Assembly (NCBI GenBank): GCA_002440225.1
Contig: DJSH01000079.1
Span: forward strand, 2,915 to 11,395
Source of the DNA: Candidatus Segatella violae
GTDB lineage: Bacteria > Bacteroidota > Bacteroidia > Bacteroidales > Bacteroidaceae
Length of the DNA stretch: 8,481 nucleotides
Direction of reading: 5' to 3'
A program made the position numbers and the translations under genes. The notes beneath the pieces were generated by a model, which saw nothing but the letters and a program-made list of their open reading frames with translations, was not told the DNA's origin and ran no database searches. Within the stretch, counting starts at the first letter, position 1; every line of letters starts with the position of its first letter. This document shows positions 1 to 5,835 of the stretch, one piece after another.

Positions 1-19
1 GCGTTCACCGAACACTTAC
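1..19. mobile_element. Possible terminus of an IS66-family insertion sequence (only the tip is in the window)
   Basis: Read on the minus strand, the sequence that interrupts the neighbouring reading frame begins GTAAGTGTTCGGTGAACGC and runs off the window. IS66-family elements are known for terminal inverted repeats that begin 5'-GTAA and for 8-bp target duplications. The interruption also lies inside a gene that otherwise looks intact at its start. If this is right, the target duplication should be cttgaaat (plus-strand bases 20-27) repeated on the far side of the element. No transposase is visible and only 19 bases are available, so this is inference from the break position and the terminal bases. 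Confidence 0.35.
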
Positions 20-136
20 CTTGAAATTAATATCCATTTCTTTATCCTGCTGCACATAGTCATCAGGAAGAAATGTTTTCAAGAATGCCTTAAATTGGCT
101 TCTATCGTATTTTTTGTCAAGTGGAAATTCAATCAT
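5..136 (-). pseudogene. Truncated start of an Eco57I-type methyltransferase/restriction protein
   Basis: The frame starts at ATG 136-134 and overlaps the helicase stop by four bases (ATGA), which suggests translational coupling. The first 39 codons begin MIEFPLDKKYDRSQFKAFL and reach DINFK. From memory this resembles the N-terminus of Bacteroidales proteins annotated as Eco57I-type restriction-modification methylases, which are usually around a thousand residues long. Here four foreign codons (VSVR) follow K39 and then TGA at 7-5, so only 43 residues are encoded. None of the catalytic region (SAM-binding, NPPY) is present in the window. The loss fits an insertion after codon 39, but a frameshift or a genuine short protein cannot be excluded from this fragment. 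The pairing with a PLD-helicase supports a restriction or defence role for the ancestral gene. The family assignment rests on 39 residues and is moderate. Confidence 0.55.
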
Positions 137-3100
137 AATGTTTCTGTTTGATTGTTCTCATTTATATTAGTTATCTCTTCTGCCATGATGAGAGTTTCTA
201 ATCCATGCGATATATTATCGTAATTGTGAAGCACAGACTCTACGTATTCTTTGCTGATAATATCAGGCAATTTACTAAAGTCTTTGCTCTTCATACGATT
301 TATCTCACGAAGGGAATAGCCTGCGATAGCATCAAACTCAATAGCACGCTGCAACTCCTCCAAGTATTCCATATCACAAGAATTACGGCGAATCATTAGT
401 CTAACTTTCTCTAGTGCATCTCGCTTGGTCTTGTCCTTATCACCTTCTACCTGTTGCACAAAAAGAGAATGTTTAGCCTTATCAAAGAGACTTGAGAAAG
501 AAGGACTGAGTTCATAACCCTTTTCATCCTCTTCCGCCTTAATCATTTCAAAAGCCTCAGAAGGATCAAGCGTCTGTGAATCTTCTTCAGACTTGACAAA
601 CTTAAATACATAATCCCCATTCTTTCGCGCAAACGCAACAACCCCATTAGGATGCGTAGTAGATAGTCGCCTTACCTTACTTCTAAGCGGCAACGCCAAG
701 GCTTCTTCCATTTCTTTAGAATTTTTCAAATCATCCAATAAAGAACGATAGCCTGTATCCCACGACTCAGCTTCCTGCTCGGCAAAAAGTTTGTCGTAAG
801 TCTCTTTGAAGTAATTGTTTAATTCCTCCTCATCGGTCAGATATTGCGTATCTTCACCCATAATGGCGTGTATCATTGCCATCTTCAAGGTTGAGATTTC
901 CTTTACACTAGTTTCATCCTCGCCAATCTCGGTAGGAAAATAGTTATAAATATAAAGATGTTCAAACATCTTCTTATTCACACGATTAATACGACCTACA
1001 CGTTGAATGACTCGCGTAGGATTATAAGGTATATCGTAATTGAAAATCGTACCAGCTCGATGAAGGTTATATCCTTCAGAGATGGCATCAGTGGCCACTA
1101 GAACCTTATAATCATCTTTCTGCTCTTTGCTTGATAAACCTGCATCAAAATTTTGCTTGATGATTTCTTTATTTCTTGCAGATGAGCACTTGGAAGTATA
1201 TACAAACACTGGCATTTTCTTTTCTGCCAATCTCTTTCCAAGGTAATCTACCGTATCAGCAAACTGACTGAATACCACAATCTTGCGCTTAGGGTCATTC
1301 TTCAACTGAGAATTGATAAGTTCGATAAATCCATCTAGTTTTGGATCATTATTCTCTCCTACTTCATCCCATATTTCTTTTAGTTCTGTAAGAAGTTGTA
1401 TATCAGATTCCAAATCTTCCATAAACTCTGGCACCAAATATTTACTTTTAATCTCAAACATACCTTTTGATTTCAAATCTGCAATAGACTTCTCTGCCGT
1501 CTCATTTCTTACTTCATCAGAAGTATCGTCTTCTGAATTATAAAGATTCTCAACATTAGGCAACTTACCTTTTTTGAAAACAGGAACAGCATCACGTTTA
1601 TCTATCCAATGCTTGATGTTCAAGCAACCCTCAAGCATACTCTCAAGAGAAATCTTGAAAGCATATTGAGAACTTTCAAATCGGCGCACAAGCAATGTTC
1701 GCATAAAGCTTGCCAAGTTTCGCTGACTTCCACGGAACAAGTTATATTCTATACCAGCTTCTTCTACCAATTCCTTCACCTTGTCAACACAATCTGCCTT
1801 GATATAAACAATAGGCTTATATCGAGCAGCTTGAAATGCCTTTTGCCCCTCTGGCAATTCGATACGAGACTCCAATGACTCTGCAGCATTTTCTCCATCA
1901 TAATCAGATGTCATATGAATCACCTTTGGCGATATACTCTCTAGTGTCTGACGATATTTATCTTCCAATCCATACAATTTGTATGTTTTCTGATAAGGTG
2001 CATCAACTATCGGGAACTTAATTCCTTGTCGCAAAAGATCTTCCTTATAAGCCTTTATTTCCAACAAGTCCTTACGAGAGCGTCGAATCACCAATGGGCT
2101 TATAATCTTGCGGATAGAAGAGCCTATGTATTTGACAGCACTATCAATTTCATCGGAAGACAAACGCCCATCACGCTGTTCTTTTCTCAGTTTTTTGTAA
2201 CTATTGATAAGAATAGAAAACTCATTGCCAAGATTTTCTACTGTCTGCAAAGTAGACCTGGTAGGTATCTGGAACAACTTTATCATCGAATAAATATCCT
2301 CAGGACGATTATTGAACGGTGTAGCGGTAAGTAACAAAACCTTATTGTTTTGGCAGATTTCGTGAAGGATGGCATAGTCCTTGATATACTCATTACGATA
2401 AACATGAGCCTCGTCCACAATAATCAACATAGTTTCATTCTCACGGCGCATTCTGTAGTAGTCCTCCATTATCTTCTCCATATTGCCACGGCTATATACA
2501 CGAGCATGTACATTGAATTCATAGGTATAGTCTTCCCATTGCTGGGTAAGATGTGGAGGACATATAACCAATGTTCGTAAATTCAAGTTACGTGCAATTG
2601 TAGCACCGATGATACTCTTACCCAGGCCTACAACATCTGCAATAATAGCACCATTATGTCGTTTTATCGTCTCAAGCGCAATACGAACTGCATCCGACTG
2701 GTACTTGAAGTCCATAAACTCTCCATAAGTAATTTCTGAGGGAGTAAGAATATGGTTGTCTTCATTCATCTTAAAATACTCGTAGAGTACACGAAGATAA
2801 ATGATATATGGTGAAGGCACCTTCTCATACCAAACATGTTTCATCACACCCTTCTCAAAATCTGCGATATGTTCTTTATCTACTATTATGGTAGCTGTAT
2901 CCCAAAGATTGGAGAATATAGCCTCAGCATCTTCATATTCGTCTTTGGTATGAAAGCGCACATTTATTTCTTTGTTTGAGCGCAATCCACTATAAGTAAA
3001 ATTGCTAGACCCTGTAATAACTGTACCTGGAGTTTCCCCCATCTCCGTATATTCATCCTTATAGCTGAAGATATACATCTTAGCATGAGTAGGCTCTAAA

Positions 3101-3489
3101 GTCTTACGAATCTCCAGCTCTCCCTTTTTTATCTTATCATAATAAATACGGAAGGCTTCTGTTTGCGCTTCATTCTCAAAATAGTTGGTCTGATTGAACA
3201 GATTGACCAAAGATTTATAAAAGCCATCACGAATATCCTTGTTTGATGATGGTCGTTGATTTTGTACGAAGAAATCAAACTCAGAAGTTTTATTTAGCAA
3301 TTCATGATCCATATCCATACCTACAAGAATACGCATTGGTTTATCTTCTATATTCTTGTATATTTCTTGTATTCCAGAGAAATAGAAGTATCCCACGAGA
3401 AAATCCATTGCCTTAGTCTTACTTGGCAATAGATTATTAATGATTTTAGATAACGAACAGTCACCTGTATTCTGGATGAAATGGCTCAT
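133..3489 (-). CDS. PLD-nuclease / SNF2-DEAH helicase fusion, probable restriction or phage-defence protein
   Basis: This 1118-residue cytoplasmic protein joins a phospholipase-D-type nuclease domain (about 1-200) to a superfamily 2 helicase of the SNF2/RapA kind (about 260-850), with a charged C-terminal region (about 850-1118). PLD residues are H135 and K137 (HAK), N163 in GSSN and E174. The N-to-E spacing of 11 equals that of the restriction enzyme BfiI (H105, K107, N125, E136). There is one HKD-type motif, so the domain would need to dimerise. Helicase motifs are Walker A DVVGLGKS (K291), DEAH 359-362, TATP 388-391, VVFSQF 738-743, ATDAISEGYNL 799-809 and QRVGRINR 829-836, all intact. The region between the two RecA lobes (about 410-730) is long. 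The start follows a GAGG at 3497-3500, seven bases upstream, which is a good ribosome site for this group. The stop overlaps the next gene's start (ATGA). It probably translocates on DNA as the motor/nuclease part of a restriction-like system; substrate and partners are inferred. Confidence 0.9.
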   Translation of the reverse strand: MSHFIQNTGDCSLSKIINNLLPSKTKAMDFLVGYFYFSGIQEIYKNIEDKPMRILVGMDMDHELLNKTSEFDFFVQNQRPSSNKDIRDGFYKSLVNLFNQTNYFENEAQTEAFRIYYDKIKKGELEIRKTLEPTHAKMYIFSYKDEYTEMGETPGTVITGSSNFTYSGLRSNKEINVRFHTKDEYEDAEAIFSNLWDTATIIVDKEHIADFEKGVMKHVWYEKVPSPYIIYLRVLYEYFKMNEDNHILTPSEITYGEFMDFKYQSDAVRIALETIKRHNGAIIADVVGLGKSIIGATIARNLNLRTLVICPPHLTQQWEDYTYEFNVHARVYSRGNMEKIMEDYYRMRRENETMLIIVDEAHVYRNEYIKDYAILHEICQNNKVLLLTATPFNNRPEDIYSMIKLFQIPTRSTLQTVENLGNEFSILINSYKKLRKEQRDGRLSSDEIDSAVKYIGSSIRKIISPLVIRRSRKDLLEIKAYKEDLLRQGIKFPIVDAPYQKTYKLYGLEDKYRQTLESISPKVIHMTSDYDGENAAESLESRIELPEGQKAFQAARYKPIVYIKADCVDKVKELVEEAGIEYNLFRGSQRNLASFMRTLLVRRFESSQYAFKISLESMLEGCLNIKHWIDKRDAVPVFKKGKLPNVENLYNSEDDTSDEVRNETAEKSIADLKSKGMFEIKSKYLVPEFMEDLESDIQLLTELKEIWDEVGENNDPKLDGFIELINSQLKNDPKRKIVVFSQFADTVDYLGKRLAEKKMPVFVYTSKCSSARNKEIIKQNFDAGLSSKEQKDDYKVLVATDAISEGYNLHRAGTIFNYDIPYNPTRVIQRVGRINRVNKKMFEHLYIYNYFPTEIGEDETSVKEISTLKMAMIHAIMGEDTQYLTDEEELNNYFKETYDKLFAEQEAESWDTGYRSLLDDLKNSKEMEEALALPLRSKVRRLSTTHPNGVVAFARKNGDYVFKFVKSEEDSQTLDPSEAFEMIKAEEDEKGYELSPSFSSLFDKAKHSLFVQQVEGDKDKTKRDALEKVRLMIRRNSCDMEYLEELQRAIEFDAIAGYSLREINRMKSKDFSKLPDIISKEYVESVLHNYDNISHGLETLIMAEEITNINENNQTETL

Positions 3490-3767
3490 AATTCTACCTC
3501 AATTCGATAGAATCCCAATATCGTATTATCTTTGTTAGTTATTTGTCTAGACCTCCATAAAACGGAAAACGTGGGATTCGTTCTTGCCCATCCCACGAAC
3601 TGAGGCCTTCTCACTTGCCCTAATAGTCGAGACGGACAATGCAGAAAGCCCACGTGTGGCATATATTTATTCCAAGATACGATATGACAGTACTCCAAAC
3701 CACAGCACAAAGCCATAGTAAGGGTACGACCATTCGCAGCAGGATACAATATACCTACCGTGAGCAT
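3486..3767 (-). CDS. Doubtful 93-residue ORF in the leader of the helicase gene
   Basis: An open frame of 93 codons ends in an ATGA overlap with the helicase start, the same coupling used at the helicase's own 3' end. The product is rich in Cys, Trp and Arg and ends LGFYRIEVEL. I see no domain, signal peptide or membrane segment that I can name. A stop codon lies immediately before the ATG (TGAATG), and there is no good ribosome site. It runs straight through the 3570-3597 hairpin. A second frame from an ATG at about 3783 is also open for 38 codons over the same bases, which argues that openness here is partly chance. I consider a structured untranslated leader more likely than a gene. Similar short ORFs in related loci would change that view. 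Confidence 0.22.
   Translation of the reverse strand: MLTVGILYPAANGRTLTMALCCGLEYCHIVSWNKYMPHVGFLHCPSRLLGQVRRPQFVGWARTNPTFSVLWRSRQITNKDNTILGFYRIEVEL
3505..3523 (-). repeat. Small inverted repeat just upstream of the helicase start
   Basis: CGATA (3505-3509) and TATCG (3519-3523) are perfect complements around a 9-base loop. They lie five bases upstream of the GAGG ribosome site and about 16 bases before the start codon. In the mRNA this could form a weak hairpin near the translation start. Five base pairs can occur by chance, so a regulatory role is only a possibility. Confidence 0.25.
3566..3597 (-). terminator. Terminator-like hairpin (possible attenuator) ahead of the helicase gene
   Basis: CGTGGGAT (3570-3577) and ATCCCACG (3590-3597) form a perfect 8-bp stem around a 12-base loop. 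On the minus strand the stem is followed directly by TTTTCC (3569-3564). A stem plus T tract between the presumed promoter and the helicase start is the layout of an intrinsic terminator or attenuator. The 12-base loop is long and the T run is only four, so strength is uncertain. No overlapping anti-terminator stem was identified by eye. Confidence 0.4.
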
Positions 3768-3832
3768 TCACCCATTGCCACATCTTTTGACTATTACGTG
3801 TAATTGTGAGAAGTTTACAGTTCGTCAAAGAT

Positions 3833-3850
3833 GAGCGTAAGCAAACGCTC
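3833..3850 (-). repeat. Perfect 6-bp hairpin within the leader
   Basis: GAGCGT (3833-3838) and ACGCTC (3845-3850) pair perfectly around a 6-base loop. It sits about 60-75 bases downstream of the proposed transcription start and 30 bases after the AGCCC/GGGCT hairpin (3880-3892) in the direction of transcription. There is no T tract next to it, so it is more likely part of an RNA structure than a terminator. Confidence 0.4.
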
Positions 3851-3914
3851 TATTCCATAAAAGTCACACCCACCCGCTCAGCCCTTCGGGCTTCCTGCAA
3901 GATGAATGCAACTG

Positions 3915-3947
3915 CAAAGGTAACGATTATTTCTGAAATAAAAGAAA
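3915..3947 (-). promoter_or_regulatory. Bacteroidetes-type promoter for the leader and helicase
   Basis: On the minus strand TACCTTTG (3922-3915) matches the Bacteroidetes -7 consensus TAnnTTTG exactly. About 21 bases upstream lies TTTC (3947-3944), a three-of-four match to the -33 TTTG box. Transcription would begin near 3905-3910 and run toward the helicase. It is the only minus-strand match to the -7 consensus that I found in the 3490-4037 gap, and its placement is sensible. A chance match in AT-rich DNA remains possible. Confidence 0.5.
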
Positions 3948-3965
3948 AGAATGACCTTTATTTTC

Positions 3966-3984
3966 AATATTCATCATGAATATT
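3966..3984. promoter_or_regulatory. 19-bp perfect palindrome, candidate operator
   Basis: AATATTCATCATGAATATT consists of two perfect 9-bp arms around one central base. It lies about 20-40 bases upstream of the presumed -33 box of the helicase leader promoter, a usual place for an activator or repressor site. The same arm AATATTCAT occurs once more at 4082-4090, just beyond the terminator hairpin. No regulator is encoded next to it, so the binding protein is unknown. Confidence 0.4.
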
Positions 3985-3990
3985 TTGTGT

Positions 3991-4012
3991 TTTCGCACAC
4001 GAAACTGCGAAA
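3991..4012. repeat. 7-bp inverted repeat next to the palindrome
   Basis: TTTCGCA (3991-3997) and TGCGAAA (4006-4012) are perfect complements around an 8-base spacer. The repeat lies six bases from the 19-bp palindrome, so the two may form one regulatory block upstream of the leader promoter. It has no adjacent T tract on either strand that would suggest termination. Confidence 0.35.
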
Positions 4013-4030
4013 CGTGGGGAATATAAGGGA

Positions 4031-4079
4031 TAAAACGGCATAAGCTCCGCCTTGGCTTTCACCCAAGTGGAGCTTATGC
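4031..4079 (-). terminator. Intrinsic terminator after the PD-(D/E)XK nuclease gene
   Basis: GCATAAGCTCC (4038-4048) and GGAGCTTATGC (4069-4079) form a perfect 11-bp stem. It extends by an inner CTTGG/CCAAG helix (4051-4055 with 4063-4067) across a small bulge. On the minus strand it is followed by CGTTTTAT, a four-T tract. It is placed about 125 bases past the nuclease stop and would separate that transcript from the helicase leader promoter. The plus-strand side has only a weak T-rich tail. Confidence 0.7.
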
Positions 4080-4086
4080 TTAATAT

Positions 4087-4203
4087 TCATTCAGGCTTAC
4101 CATTCAACAATGTTATCGTATTGGTAAACTCGGATACCAAATCATTAAATTTCGATTGTCTCTTTGCTTTATCAATGACGCATAGTTTTCGTTGTCTTCC
4201 TCA
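4087..4203 (-). other. Coding-like remnant after the nuclease stop codons
   Basis: After the tandem TGA TGA, the nuclease frame stays open for 37 codons (GRQRKLCVIDKAKRQSKF and onward) and ends LLNGKPE before TGA at 4089-4087. There is no start codon in it. The frame starting at 4205 reads YDEEDNENYASLIKQ over the first part. Joined at about TCATTGATAAAG, the two frames would give a plausible acidic-then-helical tail that returns to the original frame. This may be a decayed C-terminal extension or the tail of a lost gene. It could also be an ordinary 3' untranslated region; the protein already ends where its family usually ends. Confidence 0.25.
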
Positions 4204-5262
4204 TCATAAACATCCACCCAACTTTGCTTCCCATTCTTCTATAGTCGGCATTGTGCCTTCCAGCTTTTCTGGGTAGAACTTTTCTAGGTCGTACTCAGAT
4301 ATAGCAATGGGTTGACTGCTTGATTCCAAGGCATATTGGGCTTGGATGCGGTCTTTTTCTTTGCAAATAAGAATGCCTATTGTTGGGTTATCTCGTCCTT
4401 CCTTGCGAAGAAGATGGTTGCAAGCTACCACATAGCCTCCAAGTTGTCCGACATCCGCAAAAGTAAAGGAGCCAATCTTGACTTCCAAAACTATATAGCA
4501 TGACAAGTTTAAGTTGTAAAAAAGCAAGTCGATGAAGTTCTCCTTCTCTCCTATCTGCAAGCGATATTCCTTACCTACGTATGCAAAACCAGTACCCAGT
4601 TCTGTTAGAAACTTTGTGATATTGTTGAGCAAAGCATCTTTAAGAATACGCTCGTTATAGGGCTTGGTTATACCAGTGAAAGCAAAGTTATATGGGTCTT
4701 TGGTCAACTCCTGAGCTAAGTCGCTATCGACATCAGGCAATGTGTTCTTGAAATTACTCAAGGCTTTGGCCTGTCGCTCATATAGAGACGAGTCAATGAA
4801 ATTGTGAAGCACATTCCTACTCCATCCATTTATCACTGTTTGATGCATATAGAACAATGCCTTTTGAGGATTCGCCAAGAATTTGTCAATCAGCAACATG
4901 TGATGTCCCCAAGGAGTGGAGAAAATATCATTTTCTAATTGGTCAGCAACTTGCTGACCATTTTCTGTGTATGGCAGGTAAATACAATAGAAATTCTTCA
5001 TGTAAAGAAGATTCTTCGGCGAGAAACAAGTAGCCAAAGGATTTGCTTCTTTCAAATCTCTACTAAGGTTATTGAAAAATTTACTTCCCCAACGAGTCTC
5101 TGCCTTTAGGGCAACTATGTCTCTGCCCAAACTCCAATAGAATTTGAGCATTTCTGTATTGACCTTTACCGCAGCCTTTATCTGACTCTGGCGATAACGC
5201 TTGCTAAGTTCCTTGATCCATTGCAAGTAATCCTTATCCAATATACTTATCGGCTTGTTCAT
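4204..5262 (-). CDS. DUF1016 (YhcG-type) PD-(D/E)XK nuclease family protein
   Basis: A 352-residue protein of the DUF1016 family: an N-terminal helical region with the family hallmarks YRQSQIKAAVKVN (23-35), FYWSLG (41-46) and NGWSR (145-149), and a C-terminal PD-(D/E)XK nuclease domain. Candidate catalytic residues are D245 (FIDLLFY), E260 and K262 (LEVK) and Q273 (GQLGGY). This family is often found beside type I restriction systems and in defence or mobile regions; its substrate is not settled. I start at ATG 5262 because the family N-terminus begins about here. The open frame continues 26 codons upstream, but those codons overlap the nitroreductase 3' end and read Gly/Arg-rich. The gene lies 20 bases after the nitroreductase stop, so it may share its transcript. 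It is distinctly more AT-rich than that gene, suggesting acquisition. Two stops stand in tandem at its end (TGA TGA). Confidence 0.85.
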   Translation of the reverse strand: MNKPISILDKDYLQWIKELSKRYRQSQIKAAVKVNTEMLKFYWSLGRDIVALKAETRWGSKFFNNLSRDLKEANPLATCFSPKNLLYMKNFYCIYLPYTENGQQVADQLENDIFSTPWGHHMLLIDKFLANPQKALFYMHQTVINGWSRNVLHNFIDSSLYERQAKALSNFKNTLPDVDSDLAQELTKDPYNFAFTGITKPYNERILKDALLNNITKFLTELGTGFAYVGKEYRLQIGEKENFIDLLFYNLNLSCYIVLEVKIGSFTFADVGQLGGYVVACNHLLRKEGRDNPTIGILICKEKDRIQAQYALESSSQPIAISEYDLEKFYPEKLEGTMPTIEEWEAKLGGCL

Positions 5263-5282
5263 ACCATTATACTTTTTAGCCC

Positions 5283-5795
5283 TTACACTTCCTCCACGAT
5301 TTCCTCCATCGCCTTGCGCTTCTTCTCGCCACGAGGACAATCCTCGGCGATATGACCTACGGGCACGATGACCACTGGCTCGAAGCCCTCACGATGAAAG
5401 TGCTGATTGACGATGGCTGGGTCGAAGGCGCATACCCAGCAAGTACCCAATCCTCGCTCGGTGGCGGCAAGGCAGAGGTGCTCGGTGGCGATGGCTACGT
5501 CGATGTCGCCATGAGGCTTCTCGTCGTACTTGCGTACCCAGTTCTCCTCCACGTTCTTCATGCCCACGACATACATCGGGGCGGTCTTGAACCAAGGACG
5601 GTCGTATGCCTGCTGCAACTGCTGCTTGGCTTCGTCGGAGCGAACGATGAGCCAATGCCAAGGCTGCTTGTTGCAAGCCGATGGCGCCAGGCGCACGCAC
5701 TCCATGATATACTCCAAATCCTCCTGGCTCACTGCCTCGGAGGTGAACTTGCGAGCCGAGAAACGCTCACGGCTCAATGACAAAATATCTTTCAT
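5283..5795 (-). CDS. Nitroreductase family protein (FMN-dependent oxidoreductase)
   Basis: A complete 170-residue cytoplasmic flavoprotein that by family uses FMN and NAD(P)H to reduce nitro-aromatics, quinones or similar acceptors; its natural substrate is unknown. Family marks are RFSAR (11-15) for the FMN phosphate, PSACNKQPW (38-46), DIDVAIATEHLCLAA (97-111) followed by GLGTCWV (115-121), and PVGHIAED (145-152), which matches the usual PLGYPAE-like segment. The length is normal for the small-subunit type, which works as a homodimer. The start ATG 5795 gives the typical MKDILSLSRERFSARKF beginning. It lies 40 bases after the PIF1-like helicase stop. A near match to the -7 box (TGACTTTG, 5838-5831) overlaps that stop, so it may have its own weak promoter as well as readthrough. 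Codon use is GC-rich like the helicase, indicating a resident gene. Confidence 0.92.
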   Translation of the reverse strand: MKDILSLSRERFSARKFTSEAVSQEDLEYIMECVRLAPSACNKQPWHWLIVRSDEAKQQLQQAYDRPWFKTAPMYVVGMKNVEENWVRKYDEKPHGDIDVAIATEHLCLAATERGLGTCWVCAFDPAIVNQHFHREGFEPVVIVPVGHIAEDCPRGEKKRKAMEEIVEEV

Positions 5796-5835
5796 ACTTT
5801 ACTAATATTTTAAATACATTGATTATCTATCAAAG

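Larger units (their letters stand above)
3490..3908 (-). other. Hairpin-rich leader or small-RNA candidate upstream of the helicase
   Basis: About 420 bases between the promoter-like box and the helicase start contain no confident gene but several inverted repeats. These are AGCCC/GGGCT with a 3-base loop (3880-3892), GAGCGT/ACGCTC with a 6-base loop (3833-3850), TTTGAC/GTCAAA enclosing about 35 bases (roughly 3786-3829), CCAC/GTGG (3650-3659), CGTGGGAT/ATCCCACG (3570-3597) and CGATA/TATCG (3505-3523). The strongest is followed by a T tract. A transcript starting near 3908 could therefore end near 3566 as a discrete RNA of about 340 nt, or read through into the helicase as a regulated 5' leader. 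I recognise no known RNA family in it. The pairings are visible by eye but no fold was computed. Confidence 0.4.

Noticed and set aside
1..20. GTAAGT at the break as the 5' end of a group II intron
   Set aside because: Bacterial group II introns usually begin GTGYG; the GTAAG start fits an IS66-type end better. It cannot be fully excluded with so few bases.
3527..3534. TATCTTTG on the plus strand as a promoter reading away from the helicase
   Set aside because: It matches the -7 consensus, but no -33 box is visible and there is no gene or clear RNA on the plus strand after it. One such match is unsurprising in this length.
1..5262. A complete DISARM or BREX locus
   Set aside because: No drmA/drmB, pglZ or brxC-like genes are present; only a fused PLD-helicase, a broken methylase-type start and a DUF1016 nuclease are visible.
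5264..5270. TATAAT just before the DUF1016 start as a sigma-70 -10 box
   Set aside because: It lies too close to the start codon, and the window's character suggests Bacteroidetes, whose promoters use TAnnTTTG.
5263..5340. 26-residue upstream extension of the DUF1016 protein
   Set aside because: It overlaps the nitroreductase 3' end, reads Gly/Arg-rich, and the family N-terminus starts at the ATG at 5262.
5352..5805. Plus-strand frames over the nitroreductase
   Set aside because: They lie entirely opposite a clear nitroreductase and show no recognisable features.
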